Translations under genes and position numbers: made by a program | The notes under the pieces: model-generated | Database searches by the model: none | Seen by the model: only the letters and a program-made list of their open reading frames with translations | What the model was told of the DNA's origin: nothing | Shown here: positions 15,990 to 25,912 of the stretch, in pieces | Numbering within the stretch: position 1 is the first letter of the stretch | Layout of the letters: every line of letters begins with the position of its first letter | From: Lentzea pudingi | GTDB taxonomy: Bacteria; Actinomycetota; Actinomycetes; Mycobacteriales; Pseudonocardiaceae | Reading direction: 5' to 3' | Length of the DNA: 64,000 bases | Assembly: GCF_014646255.1 (NCBI RefSeq) | Contig: NZ_BMNC01000005.1 | Span: 523,446 to 587,445, forward strand

Positions 15990-17413
15990 GGGGCCTCCTG
16001 GGGCTCGGGTGGTGCGAAGGACTCGCGAAGGCGGATGCGGAGGCGGAGAACCTCCAGTTCCAGGGAGTTCTCCGGCCAGCGACGGGTCAGAGCCTCCCAG
16101 CTCGCGCCGAGCAGGTCCGCGTCACCCCGCGCCAGCAGCACCGACGGCGGACGCCCCGCCCGCCAGCGCGGGTCGGGCAGGGCGGAGTAGCGGTGCATCA
16201 GCGCGCGGGTGGTCTCGGCCGACCACGGCGCCGGCAACTGGGCGCAGGCGTGGTCGAGGAGGTCGTAGTGCCAGTTCTTCGACACCGCCACCACCGCCTG
16301 CTCGGCGACGGAGGCGGGCAGCGCGGCCAGCATCTCCAGCTGCTCCATGCCGGTCAGCGTCTCGGCGGCGGCGACGGCCCACGGACGCGGGTCCTTCGCG
16401 GCGGCGAGCTGGTCGGCGACGCCCCTGAGCAACGCACCGGCCCACGGCCCTCTGCGAAGCATGTCGGCGGCCTTGGCGTCGTCGGCCTTGAGCGTCGACG
16501 TCCAGTACGACGGCGGCACGCTGGCGGCCGCGGCCCGGATGCGGCCGGCGACACCCTTCTCGGACCCGTCCCGCATCAGGTCGCGCTGCTCCGCCGCGTC
16601 GGCCTGCCCGGTCCACAGCTCGTCCGGCCGGATGTCGAGCCCGTCCGCGGTCAGGCGGAGCCCGTGCCGCAGGCGGTGTGCCGCGCGGGCGCCGAGCCTC
16701 GTCGGCCGCAGCTTGCGCAGCAGCCGGAGGGCCTCGTCGTGGACGGCCGCCGCCTTGTCGTCGAGGGCCGCTTCGAGCAGCCGCTCGTCCTGCGGGCCGA
16801 GGCCGGTCTCCAGCGCGCTGACGAGCACCTGGCGGTCGGCCGAGCGGCGCGACCGGTGGAACTCCGCTGCGATGAACGCGCCGACCTCGTGCGGATCGGC
16901 CTTGCGCCTGCGGCGCAGCGCGCGGACCCGTTGGGCGCTGGGCAGGTCGAGGATCTCCTCGAGCGGCACCTCGTCCACCAGCGGTGTGGCACCGCTCGCC
17001 CAGGACCAGCCGGGCCGGGTGTTCGCGAGCCAGCGGCCTCGGGTGCCGAGGACCTCCACGACCGCCGCCCGCAACCCCGGCCGGGCCGTGCCGAGGGCGA
17101 GCAGGGCGGGAAGCATGCGGTGCTCGGCCACGACGCCGCCGGCCTTCGCGAGGGCGCACCACTCGGTGAGCAGGACCTCGTCGTCGAGGCTCATGATCGC
17201 CTCCAGGACCGCCTTGGCCGCGGGTCTGGGGAGGGTGGCGGACTCGGGTGGGGCGAGCGGCAGCGGCTCGGCTGCCGATTCTTGGGGCAGGGTGGCGCCG
17301 AACGCGGCCACGCCGAGGGTGGCGCAGTCGGACAGCAGGGTGGCGGGGTCGCCGCCGCCTCTCGTGGTGCCGATGAGGAGGTCTTGGACGGTCCTGGACC
17401 ACTCGGCCTTCAC
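15986..17413 (-). CDS. DUF5691 family protein (helical repeat), 475 aa
   Basis: A mostly alpha-helical protein rich in Leu/Ala/Arg with short helix pairs (for example DEALRLLRKLRPTRLGARAA and ERLLEAALDDKAAAV), suggesting a HEAT/ARM-like scaffold. It opens with EWSRTVQDLLIGTTRGG, the typical start of DUF5691 proteins found next to MoxR. No catalytic motif was recognised. It overlaps the MoxR start by 4 bp and its own ATG overlaps the stop of the low-complexity ORF by 4 bp. Probably a structural or adaptor member of the complex. Confidence 0.8.
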   Translation of the reverse strand: MKAEWSRTVQDLLIGTTRGGGDPATLLSDCATLGVAAFGATLPQESAAEPLPLAPPESATLPRPAAKAVLEAIMSLDDEVLLTEWCALAKAGGVVAEHRMLPALLALGTARPGLRAAVVEVLGTRGRWLANTRPGWSWASGATPLVDEVPLEEILDLPSAQRVRALRRRRKADPHEVGAFIAAEFHRSRRSADRQVLVSALETGLGPQDERLLEAALDDKAAAVHDEALRLLRKLRPTRLGARAAHRLRHGLRLTADGLDIRPDELWTGQADAAEQRDLMRDGSEKGVAGRIRAAAASVPPSYWTSTLKADDAKAADMLRRGPWAGALLRGVADQLAAAKDPRPWAVAAAETLTGMEQLEMLAALPASVAEQAVVAVSKNWHYDLLDHACAQLPAPWSAETTRALMHRYSALPDPRWRAGRPPSVLLARGDADLLGASWEALTRRWPENSLELEVLRLRIRLRESFAPPEPQEAP

Positions 17414-17901
17414 GCCGGCACCTCCGCGGTGGGGAGGGGGTGGGCGGGTTCCGGGGTGTGGTGGCGGGTGGCGGGTGGTGCGGGTGAGGGGTGACGGCGG
17501 GCGGACGGCGGCACGGCGGTGTCGCGGCTGGAGGAAGGCAGCGCCACCGAGGGGTGGCTGCGCACGGTGAGGGGCGAGGGGGGACGGCAGGCGGGCAGCG
17601 GCACGGCGGTGTCGTGGCCAACGCCAGGCAGTGCCGCCGAGGCGTAGCTGCGGACGGCGAAGAGCGCGGGATGGCGATCAGCCGCGGGTGGCGCGGCCGA
17701 GCGGTGGCGGCGGATGGTGGGCGGCGCTGCCGGGCGGCGACGGCCGGCAGCAGGCGGTTCGACCGAGACGCCGCGGCGGGCGGCGGGCTGTGCTGCCGAG
17801 AGGTGATGGCCGGCGGCAAGCGACGCCCCCGAGGTGCCGCGGCAGGCGAAGAACAGTGTTCGGCGGGGTCGGGAAGGTGCGGGACGGACTGCGGCGGTCA
17901 T
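17410..17901 (-). CDS. Low-complexity Ala/Pro/Arg/His-rich ORF, 163 aa
   Basis: Bounded by ATGA overlaps at both ends: its ATG 17901 overlaps the SWIM stop and its stop overlaps the DUF5691 start. This makes it a translated part of the operon unless it arose as an expanded spacer. Composition is A, P, R, H, S with few other residues and it contains a 30-residue tandem repeat, RSYASAALPGVGHDTAVP versus RSHPSVALPSSSRDTAVP. No domain, membrane segment or signal peptide is visible. It is not a usual member of the cluster, so it may be lineage-specific. Whether it makes a stable protein is unclear. Confidence 0.5.
   Translation of the reverse strand: MTAAVRPAPSRPRRTLFFACRGTSGASLAAGHHLSAAQPAARRGVSVEPPAAGRRRPAAPPTIRRHRSAAPPAADRHPALFAVRSYASAALPGVGHDTAVPLPACRPPSPLTVRSHPSVALPSSSRDTAVPPSARRHPSPAPPATRHHTPEPAHPLPTAEVPA
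17511..17690. repeat. Two tandem 90-bp units in the low-complexity ORF
   Basis: Copies start at 17511 and 17601 with the same opening, GCACGGCGGTGTCG, and stay similar for about 70 bp before drifting. Part of a third degenerate copy lies just before 17511. The unit is a multiple of three, so the frame is kept. It explains the repeated peptide in the ORF and suggests expansion by replication slippage or unequal exchange. Confidence 0.7.
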
Positions 17902-19061
17902 GCCACCACCTCCAGGGTGCCGTCCACCGCGATGGCACCCAGCCGCAGCGCGTGGCCGTCCCACAGCCCCCAGGCGTCGAACGGGACACCACCGGTCAGC
18001 GCCAGCGCCATGTCGAGGCCCGTGTCGTCGCGGACCGGCAGCCCGTGGCCGGAGGCGTCGACCAGAGAGGCGCCGTGCAGCCGGACGGAGGCACAGCCGA
18101 GGGGGAACAGGCGTTGCCACGGATCGGCCGTCAGCATCGGTTCCAGGGACGCCAGGGACGTGCGCCACGACGGCGGGGCGGGCACCGGGTCCGGGGGCTT
18201 CGAGCCCTCCAGGGCGCCCAGGGCCACCCGGTCCGACGCCGGGTAGGGGTGGACGAGGGCCGAGGACTCCAGGCCGTGTGGCAGGAGCGGGACCGGGGCT
18301 CCCACCGCGGAGTGGCGGATGGCGACCACCCAGCGGGACGTCTGGCGGCCCCAGCACCACTGGCGGACCGTGCGGACTCGGCCGTCGTCGGTTTCCAGGC
18401 GGAGCAGGGCCACCCAGCGGTCCGTGATGCCCGGGGTGGCGCGGACGGTCTCCTCCGGGATCGTCACGCCCAGACGCGACCTGGGCTGCACGAAGCACAG
18501 CAGGTGCAGGCCGCCCAGGCGGTCGGCCACGTCGGAGGTCCAGCGCGGGCCCGAGCGGGCGACGATCTCCTGGATCTCTGCGACGGCGGCGGCCACGCCG
18601 GGGACCTGGGCGTCGATCATGCGGGCGATGAACGCCTGCCACCACGAGGCCGGGCGACCCGGCAGGGAGGCGATGCCGGCGGAGGCCACGTCGAGCAGCC
18701 AGTCGCGCAGGCCCTCGATGCCCGACGACATCGCGTTGGCGCGGTTCGCCGCCGTCTTCTCCCGGGAACGGAGGCGGCGGGCCACCGCCTCGGGGGACGA
18801 GTCGAGCTCACGGGCGGCGCGGCGGGCGGTCCACTCCTCCACCCACTCGGGCGGCAGGGCGTCCGGGAGATCCAGTTCCTGCAGGCTGATGGCGTGCTTG
18901 CAGGGGAACTTGCGGGACGGGCACGTGCACTTGGCCGAGCCGGCGGCCAGGTCGACGCACACGCGGTACGGAAGGGAGCCGGAGCCCGTGTAGAGGCCCC
19001 ACAGCACCGGCAGGGCCTTGCCCAGGCCCTGCCAGCGCATCGGAACGGCTCGTGTCCTCAC
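17898..19061 (-). CDS. SWIM zinc finger protein, 387 aa
   Basis: The SWIM motif CxCx(n)CxH is seen as KCTCPSRKFPCKHAISL at residues about 44-60, preceded by GLYTGSGSLPYRVCVDL. SWIM domains bind DNA or protein. The rest is helical followed by a beta-rich C-terminal half with no motif recognised. GTG 19061 or ATG 19040 are possible starts; an in-frame stop just upstream prevents a longer form. Relatives usually carry about 40 more N-terminal residues, so this one looks short. First gene of the operon that runs through DUF5691, MoxR and DUF5682. Confidence 0.82.
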   Translation of the reverse strand: MRTRAVPMRWQGLGKALPVLWGLYTGSGSLPYRVCVDLAAGSAKCTCPSRKFPCKHAISLQELDLPDALPPEWVEEWTARRAARELDSSPEAVARRLRSREKTAANRANAMSSGIEGLRDWLLDVASAGIASLPGRPASWWQAFIARMIDAQVPGVAAAVAEIQEIVARSGPRWTSDVADRLGGLHLLCFVQPRSRLGVTIPEETVRATPGITDRWVALLRLETDDGRVRTVRQWCWGRQTSRWVVAIRHSAVGAPVPLLPHGLESSALVHPYPASDRVALGALEGSKPPDPVPAPPSWRTSLASLEPMLTADPWQRLFPLGCASVRLHGASLVDASGHGLPVRDDTGLDMALALTGGVPFDAWGLWDGHALRLGAIAVDGTLEVVA

Positions 19062-19094
19062 GAGACCAAAGTAGCGAGGACCCCCGACAGAAAA

Positions 19095-20267
19095 TCAGGC
19101 CGGACCGCGACGGGCCCACGTCCACGCGTACGCCGGGTCCTCGGAGGCCTCCGCCGCCTCGCCCAGCTCCAGCGGGCGGAACGTGTCCACCATGACCGCG
19201 GTCTCGTCGAAGTAGTCCACGCCCAGGGACGCCTCCACCGCTCCCGGCTGCGGCCCGTGCGTGCAGCCGGACGGGTGCAGCGACAGCGAGCCGATGCCGA
19301 TGCCCGAGCCCTTGCGCGCCTCGTAGTTGCCGCCGACGTAGAACATCAGCTCGTCCGAGTCGACGTTCGCGTGGTTGTACGGCACCGGCACGGACAACGG
19401 GTGGTAGTCGACCTTGCGCGGCACGAACGAGCACACGACGAAGTTCGGGCCCTCGAACGTCTGGTGCACGGGCGGCGGCTGGTGCACGCGGCCGGTGATG
19501 GGCTCGAAGTCGCGGATGTTGAACGCCCACGGGTACAGGTGCCCGTCCCAGCCGACGACGTCGAACGGGTGGTTCGCGTAGGTGAAGCGCGTGAGGCCCG
19601 CACGGTGCCGCACGAGCACGTCGACGTCCTCGCCCTCCACCACCAACGGCTCCTCGGGCCCCCGGATGTCGCGCTCGCAGTACGGCGAGTGCTCCAGGAA
19701 CTGCCCGGCCTTGGAGAGGTAGCGACGGGGCGGCCCGACGTGCCCGGTCGCCTCCAGCACCAGCAACGACATCGGCGAGGACGGCACGACCCGGTAGGTG
19801 CACGAGGTCGGGATCACGACGTAGTCGCCGTCGCCGACCGTCAACGCCCCGTAGATCGTCTCGATGACACCCGAACCGGACTGCACGTACAGCAGCTCGT
19901 CACCGAAAGCGTTGCGGTACAGCGGAGATGGCGCAGAAGCAACGACGAAGCCGATGGTCACGTCCGGGTTCCCGAACAGCTTCCGGCGCCCGGTCACCGC
20001 GTCGACCTCGTCGGAAGCCCAGGTCAGGTCCTGGGTCTTGAAGTGCCGCGGCTTCAGCGGCAGGTTCGGCGAGACGGTCCCGCGCTCGTCCTTCACCGCC
20101 TCCGCGTTGACGATCGCGGTCGGCAGGTACCGGTGGTAGAGCAGGGCCGAATCGGCCGAGAACCCCTCGACCCCCATGAGCTCTTCCGCGTAGAGGCCAC
20201 CGTCCGGTTTGCGGAACTGGGTGTGGCGCTTTCGGGGGATCTCTCCCACCTGGCGGTAGTAAGCCAT
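19095..20267 (-). CDS. hmgA: Homogentisate 1,2-dioxygenase
   Basis: Opens the ring of homogentisate to maleylacetoacetate in tyrosine/phenylalanine breakdown. A cupin-fold Fe(II) enzyme of 390 aa. It has the N-terminal YYRQVGEIPRKRHTQFR, and the iron-binding region PVHQTFEGPNFVVCSFVPRK, with PYNHANVDSDELMFY and LHPSGCTHGPQPGA carrying conserved His/Glu. ATG 20267. Its promoter region is shared with the divergent operon at 20349. Its 3' end faces the SWIM gene on the same strand, 33 bp apart, so readthrough is possible. Confidence 0.93.
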   Translation of the reverse strand: MAYYRQVGEIPRKRHTQFRKPDGGLYAEELMGVEGFSADSALLYHRYLPTAIVNAEAVKDERGTVSPNLPLKPRHFKTQDLTWASDEVDAVTGRRKLFGNPDVTIGFVVASAPSPLYRNAFGDELLYVQSGSGVIETIYGALTVGDGDYVVIPTSCTYRVVPSSPMSLLVLEATGHVGPPRRYLSKAGQFLEHSPYCERDIRGPEEPLVVEGEDVDVLVRHRAGLTRFTYANHPFDVVGWDGHLYPWAFNIRDFEPITGRVHQPPPVHQTFEGPNFVVCSFVPRKVDYHPLSVPVPYNHANVDSDELMFYVGGNYEARKGSGIGIGSLSLHPSGCTHGPQPGAVEASLGVDYFDETAVMVDTFRPLELGEAAEASEDPAYAWTWARRGPA

Positions 20268-20293
20268 GAGTGCTCTCCGAGTCCTTCCAAAGC

Positions 20294-20341
20294 GTTCGAC
20301 TATCGGACATCTTTGTTCAGTTGGCGGTACACGGCTAGCGT
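20294..20341 (+). promoter_or_regulatory. Leaderless-type promoter and candidate IclR operator of the tyrosine operon
   Basis: TTGTTC (20313-20318), a 17-bp spacer and TAGCGT (20336-20341) form a good sigma-A-type promoter. It places the transcript start at or next to GTG 20349, seven bases after the -10, so the mRNA is probably leaderless. Just upstream is GTTCGACTATCGGAC (20294-20308), a palindrome with one mismatch per arm, of the size bound by IclR-family regulators. The operon encodes an IclR protein, its likely reader. It may also control hmgA on the other strand. Confidence 0.55.
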
Positions 20342-20348
20342 GTCAGCC

Positions 20349-21208
20349 GTGTCAAGCGCTGTCGAACTCCGTGCGCCCGGTCCGCGCGGTACTCCGCCCC
20401 TGCTCGCGAGGCTTGTGGACGATGCCGCGCTGTTCCCTCCGGGGAACGCGTCGATGCCCGACGCGGTGCGCGGTCACCTCGACGGACGCGTCGGTGACTT
20501 CTCCGGCGTCATGGGCCTCTTCCTCTGTCCCGCCTCCCGTCTCGCCGAGCTGATCACCGAGCTCATCAAGGTGAAGCCGGCCAAACCGATCGCTCTCAGC
20601 CTCGTGATCGACACCGGCCTCGGCGGCGTGCCGAAGGCCGTGTCGATCGTCGAGAGCAGAAGCGAGCTCCTGGCTCTGCGCATGGTCGAGATGCCCGCAC
20701 CGTCCGATGTGGACGAGGTGTGGCTCGAGCGCGTGTCGGAGTTCGTCCCCGAGGACGTCATCCGCGTCGTCGAACCCCGCCGCGGCGGTGCCGAGTGGCT
20801 CGACGGCGTCCGCCGGGTCATCGAGCACGGCAGCTGGCCCAAGCTGCGCTGCGGCGGTCTCTCCCAGGAGAACTTCCCGAGCGTCGAGGAGGTCGGTGAC
20901 TTCCTGTCCGTCGTCAGCGGTGGCGGCGTCGCGTTCAAGGCGACGGCGGGCCTGCACAAGGCCGTCCGCTACACCGACGAGCAGGGCTTCACCCACCACG
21001 GATTCCTGAACCTCCTCGTGGCCACCGCGCGGTCCCTGAGCGGCCGCGACGTCCGCGAGGCGCTCGCGAGCACCGACGCCGAGGCTCTCACCGCCGAGGC
21101 CAAGGCGCTCAGCGACCAGGCCGCGCACGCCGTGCGCGGTGTGTTCGCGAGCTACGGCTCGTGCTCGCTCGCCGAACCTGTCGCCGACCTCGAGGGGCTT
21201 GGACTGCT

Positions 21209-21212
<4 letters not shown>
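20349..21212 (+). CDS. Unrecognised protein in the homogentisate cluster, 287 aa
   Basis: I do not recognise a characterised family. The protein is soluble, alternating helices and strands as in a TIM-like barrel. Distinct segments are LARLVDDAALFPPGNASMPD at the N-terminus and, near the C-terminus, VAFKATAGLHKAVRYTDE and THHGFLNLLVATA. GTG 20349 fits a -10 element seven bases upstream; GTG 20340 is an alternative. The gene sits between hmgA (divergent) and fahA (4-bp overlap), where other bacteria encode maleylacetoacetate isomerase, an activity otherwise not seen here. A role in that step is a hypothesis from position only. Confidence 0.7.
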
Positions 21213-22368
<1,156 letters not shown>

Positions 22369-22372
<4 letters not shown>

Positions 22373-23004
22373 TGGTCGGAGCGACGAAGGAGAGCTCGCT
22401 GACCCTGGAAAGGGGTCTGGCGCTGCTCCAGGCGGTCGCTGAGGCGGAGTCCGAGGCACCGTCGATCTCGGAGCTCGCCAACGCCATCGGCGCGTCCAGG
22501 GCAGCCGTGTACCGGCTTCTCGTGCCGCTGCAGGCGCGCGGTCTCGTGCGCCGGGAGGGCTCGAAGGTCAGGCTCGGCCTGGGCGTGCTGCGCCTCGCCT
22601 CCAACGTCCTCCCCCAGCTGCGGATGGCGGCGAACCCCGCTCTGCGCGAGCTCGCGGAGAAGGTCGGCGCCACCGCGCACCTCACGGTCGCGGACGGCAC
22701 CGAGGCCCAGGCCGTCGCCGTCGTCGAACCGTCGTGGACCGCTTTCCACGTGGCGTACCGGGTGGGCTCACGTCATCCGGTGCACCGCGGGGCGGCGGGC
22801 AAGGCCATCTCGCAGCCCGGCGAGGCCTGGGTGGTCTCGGCCGGTGAGCTGCAGCCGAACGCGTACGGCGTGGCGGCACCGGTGCGTGGCGTGCCGGGCC
22901 TCAGGGCGTCGGTCGGCGTCGTGGCACTGGAGAAGCTCGACGCGGACATCGTCGGCCCTCAGGTCGTGCGTGCGGCCGAAGAAGTGGCGGCAGCGCTCAA
23001 ATGA
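22369..23004 (+). CDS. IclR family transcriptional regulator
   Basis: N-terminal winged helix (residues about 8-70) with SISELANAIGASRAAVYRLL, followed by a ligand-binding domain whose conserved stretch AYRVGSRHPVHRGAAGKAI is typical of IclR proteins. At 211 aa it is some 40 residues shorter than most, mainly in the effector domain. It likely senses homogentisate or another pathway intermediate and controls this operon and hmgA. GTG 22369 is followed directly by ATG 22372. It overlaps both its neighbours by 4 bp. Confidence 0.87.
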
Positions 23005-24146
23005 CCGAAGAGCGGCTACGGCGCTGGCGGTTGCTCCTGGGCCCGAGCGCGGAAGACGTGTCCGAACTCGGCGAGGACGACCAACGGCGTGATGGCGCGC
23101 TCACGGGTCTCTACGGCGGTGGCGGCGATCGCGGTGCCGGCCTCGGCGCCAGTTCCCCGCAGCTGCACCGCTGGCTCGGCGACGTCCGCAAGTACTTCCC
23201 CACGTCCGTCGTGCAGGTCATGCAACGGGACGCGGTCGAGAAGCTCGGCCTGAAGCAGCTGCTGCTCGAACCCGAACTGCTCCAGTCGGTCGAGCCGGAC
23301 GTGAACCTCGTCAGCACCCTGCTGCAGCTCTCCCGCGCGATCCCCACCCGCACCCGCGACACCGCGAAGGCCGTGGTGCGCAAGGTGGTCGAGGACATCG
23401 AGAAGCGGCTGCAGGACCGGCTCGTCGAGGCCGTGCGCGGCGCCGTCGACCGGTCGAAGCGCACCCGCCGGCCGCAGCTGCAGGACGTCGACTGGGCGAC
23501 GACGATCCGCGCGAACCTCAAGAACTACCAGCCACAGCACAAGACCGTGATCGTCGAGGACCTGATCGGGCACCGCAGGCGCAGCCGGTCCGCGGCGATG
23601 CGGGACGTCATCCTGCTCGTCGACCAGTCCGGTTCCATGGCGGAGTCCCTGGTGCACGCGGCGGTCCTGGGTTCGGCGCTCGCGAGCATCCGGTCGATCT
23701 CGACGAAGCTCGTCGTGTTCGACACCGAGGTCGCCGACCTGACCGACCAGCTCAGCGACCCGGTCGACCTGCTGTTCAGCGCCCAGCTCGGCGGCGGCAC
23801 GGACATCAACCGCGCGGTCGCCTACGCGCAGACCCAGGTTCGCAGGCCCACCGACACGGTCGTCGTGATCATCAGCGACCTCTACGAGGGCGGGTCGGAG
23901 ACCGAGCTGCAGCGCCGGGTCCGCGAACTGGTCGCGAGCGGCGTCACGGTCGTGAACCTGTTGGCGCTCAGCGACTCCGGCACACCCGCGTACGACCACG
24001 AACTGGCCGCGAAGCTGCACGCACTGGGCGCACCCGCGTTCGCCTGCACGCCGGACAAGTTCCCCGAACTGCTGGCGGCCGCGCTGCGCAAGGACGACCT
24101 CACGCAGTGGGCCGAAGCCGAAGGCATCGCGACGGGCGGCCGCTAG
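23001..24146 (+). CDS. VWA domain (CoxE-like) protein, partner of the MoxR system
   Basis: The C-terminal von Willebrand A domain begins RDVILLVDQSGSMAESL, a perfect MIDAS motif DxSxS, and continues with the T of GGGTDINRAVAY and the D of VVIISDLYEGG, so Mg2+ binding is intact. The N-terminal 180 residues are helical. VWA proteins of this class act with MoxR ATPases. The expected MoxR/DUF5682/DUF5691/SWIM genes are 4 kb away in another operon. Here the ATG overlaps the IclR stop by 4 bp, so the VWA gene appears to be transcribed with tyrosine catabolism. Confidence 0.88.
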   Translation: MTEERLRRWRLLLGPSAEDVSELGEDDQRRDGALTGLYGGGGDRGAGLGASSPQLHRWLGDVRKYFPTSVVQVMQRDAVEKLGLKQLLLEPELLQSVEPDVNLVSTLLQLSRAIPTRTRDTAKAVVRKVVEDIEKRLQDRLVEAVRGAVDRSKRTRRPQLQDVDWATTIRANLKNYQPQHKTVIVEDLIGHRRRSRSAAMRDVILLVDQSGSMAESLVHAAVLGSALASIRSISTKLVVFDTEVADLTDQLSDPVDLLFSAQLGGGTDINRAVAYAQTQVRRPTDTVVVIISDLYEGGSETELQRRVRELVASGVTVVNLLALSDSGTPAYDHELAAKLHALGAPAFACTPDKFPELLAAALRKDDLTQWAEAEGIATGGR

Positions 24147-24598
24147 CGGTCGATCACGCGGCCGCGCGTGAGGAACGCGAGCCCGCGCGTCATCGCGACG
24201 ACGCGCCCGCGCTCGTCGGGACCCGCGATCCAGATCCGCCCGGTGTGCCGCACCAGAACCCGCGCCCGTTCGGGGAGTTCGGGCAGCCGCAGGTTCTTCT
24301 CCGAGTCCTCGACCCGCAGGTACGCCTGCCGCCCGATGCGCCGGCCCGCCACGAAGGCCACCGACACCGGACGCCACGGGAACCGCTCGATCAGCTCGAG
24401 GGTGCCGCGGCGCGTGAGGAAGTGCCGCAACCCCGGTGCGGCCAGTTCCAGCACCACCGGCACGGACAGCACGGTGAGCCAGATCCAGCCGATGAAGAGC
24501 ACGACGCCGAGGACCGCCAGCGCGAAGAAGATGTGCCCGACCGCGCGCCGGTCCGCCCGCGCGAGACAGGTGTCGCTCCAGTTCTCGATGATCATCAT
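24143..24598 (-). CDS. Small membrane protein, 151 aa
   Basis: Two close hydrophobic segments (about 20-55: HIFFALAVLGVVLFIGWIW onward) are followed by a basic, beta-rich cytosolic tail of about 95 residues. No family recognised. ATG 24598 overlaps the stop of the upstream gene by 4 bp. It has the same architecture as that gene (charged N-terminus with RADRRA/RASRRA, two membrane helices, basic tail), so the two may be diverged paralogues. It converges with the VWA gene, the two stop codons overlapping. Confidence 0.65.
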   Translation of the reverse strand: MMIIENWSDTCLARADRRAVGHIFFALAVLGVVLFIGWIWLTVLSVPVVLELAAPGLRHFLTRRGTLELIERFPWRPVSVAFVAGRRIGRQAYLRVEDSEKNLRLPELPERARVLVRHTGRIWIAGPDERGRVVAMTRGLAFLTRGRVIDR

Positions 24599-25059
24599 CT
24601 GTGCACGCGTGCCGGGATCAACCGCGGTACTCCTCGGAACGTGACGAAGGTGTTGCCGGCGGAATCCGGTGGCACGAACCACACACGCCGATGACGCGCG
24701 ATCCGTCCGCGCAGCAGAGGACCGACGCTCAAGGTCAGCAACAGAGGCGGTGACGACAACACGACCAGACGCCCTCCTTCCCACTGCACATGAGCGAAAT
24801 GCCACGGTTCACCTTCCGGTAAACGCACCGGACTCTTTCGTGTCACCCACCAGAGCACGGCCGCGGCGAAGAAGAGCAGAACGAGCGCCACCGGTGAGGA
24901 CCACGACCACACCAGTACCAGAACGAACTGGAGCGCGAAGGCCGCGCCGGCGAGCAGCGTCCACACGAGGGCGCGGCGGCTCGCCCGGTCCACGCAGTGC
25001 CGGGTCCACCGATCGTCGAGCGCCTCCACCTCGGTGGACGGCTTGTTGGGCACGACCAC
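24595..25059 (-). CDS. Small membrane protein, 154 aa
   Basis: Two hydrophobic helices (about 30-70, ALVWTLLAGAAFALQFVLVL and ALVLLFFAAAVLWWV) followed by a basic beta-rich tail ending VPRLIPARVHR. No recognised domain. GTG 25059 or GTG 25053 could be the start. First gene of a two-gene unit. It diverges from the DUF2470 gene; the iron box between them could affect both. Confidence 0.65.
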   Translation of the reverse strand: MVVPNKPSTEVEALDDRWTRHCVDRASRRALVWTLLAGAAFALQFVLVLVWSWSSPVALVLLFFAAAVLWWVTRKSPVRLPEGEPWHFAHVQWEGGRLVVLSSPPLLLTLSVGPLLRGRIARHRRVWFVPPDSAGNTFVTFRGVPRLIPARVHR

Positions 25060-25104
25060 CCGTCCAAGGTACAGGTGGTGCTTCCCATGACGAGCGAAGC
25101 TAAG

Positions 25105-25123
25105 TTAGGCTTGCCTAACCTTT
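25105..25123. promoter_or_regulatory. IdeR/DmdR-type iron box
   Basis: The 19-bp site beginning TTAGGCTTGCCTAACC matches 15 of 19 positions of the IdeR consensus TTAGGTTAGSCTAACCTAA and has symmetric GTTAGGC/GCCTAAC arms. It ends 14 bp before the DUF2470 start codon, overlapping the expected promoter or leader, so iron-loaded IdeR would repress. A related site precedes ferritin at 28023. Confidence 0.75.
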
Positions 25124-25137
25124 GAGGAGGTGGAGTG

Positions 25138-25902
25138 GTGACCGACACCCAGACCAAGCGCCCACCGGCGCCGCACGCCGCGGAGCGCGCCCGCACGATC
25201 GCGGCTCGCCACGGTTCCGCCGCGCTGCTTCCTCAGTCCGGATCCCGCACCAGCCCGTTGTTCCACCACGTGCACCCGTGCGGCACCACGATCCTGCTGC
25301 TCGCCGACGAACACCCGCTGGTGGCACAGCTGTGGCAGGCCCCTCGGGCCGAGGTGACGGCGATGCTGGAGATCGCCGACCAGGCCCCCGTGCAGCTGCG
25401 CGAACCCGTCCGCGGCCTGCTCTGGCTGACCGGCTGGGTCTCCGCGCTGGACGGGGAGGAGGCGCGCGAGGAGGTCCTCGCCGTCGCCGACGTACGCCCG
25501 GACCACCGGCTGCTCGACGCGGGTCACGGCGCCTCGGTGCTGCGGCTCACGCCCGCGTCGATGGTGATCGCGGACGCCGAGGGCACGTCGTCGATCAGGC
25601 CGGAGCAGTTCGCGAGCGCGGCGCCGGACCCGTTCTGCCGCAACGAGGACCACTGGTTGCGGCACCTGGAGTCCGCGCACAGCGACGTCGTCGGCCAGCT
25701 CGCGCGGCACCTGCCGGAGGAGCTGCAGGCGGGCCACGTGCGGCCGCTCGGGCTCGACCGGTTCGGGCTGCGGCTGCGGGTCGAGGCGGAGTGCGAGGAC
25801 CACGACGTGCGGATCGCGTTCTCTCAGCCGGTCAGCACTCCCCAGGAACTCGCCGCGGAGCTGCGGCGGTTGATGGGCTGCCCGTTCCTCTCGCAGAGGT
25901 AG
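25138..25902 (+). CDS. DUF2470 domain-containing protein (HugZ-like), probable haem/iron-related
   Basis: N-terminal segment AARHGSAALLPQ, then SPLFHHVHPCGTTILLLADEHPLV, resembling the split-barrel haem-utilisation proteins. A C-terminal DUF2470 domain (about 170-250) begins RHLESAHSDVVGQLARHLP, with the His-rich start common to that domain. DUF2470 is often fused to HugZ-type haem oxygenase-like barrels. GTG 25138 is favoured by GGAGG seven bases upstream; GTG 25135 is possible. The iron box immediately upstream supports a role in haem or iron acquisition under iron limitation. 254 aa. Confidence 0.78.
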   Translation: MTDTQTKRPPAPHAAERARTIAARHGSAALLPQSGSRTSPLFHHVHPCGTTILLLADEHPLVAQLWQAPRAEVTAMLEIADQAPVQLREPVRGLLWLTGWVSALDGEEAREEVLAVADVRPDHRLLDAGHGASVLRLTPASMVIADAEGTSSIRPEQFASAAPDPFCRNEDHWLRHLESAHSDVVGQLARHLPEELQAGHVRPLGLDRFGLRLRVEAECEDHDVRIAFSQPVSTPQELAAELRRLMGCPFLSQR

Positions 25903-25912
25903 CGTCACGCGG

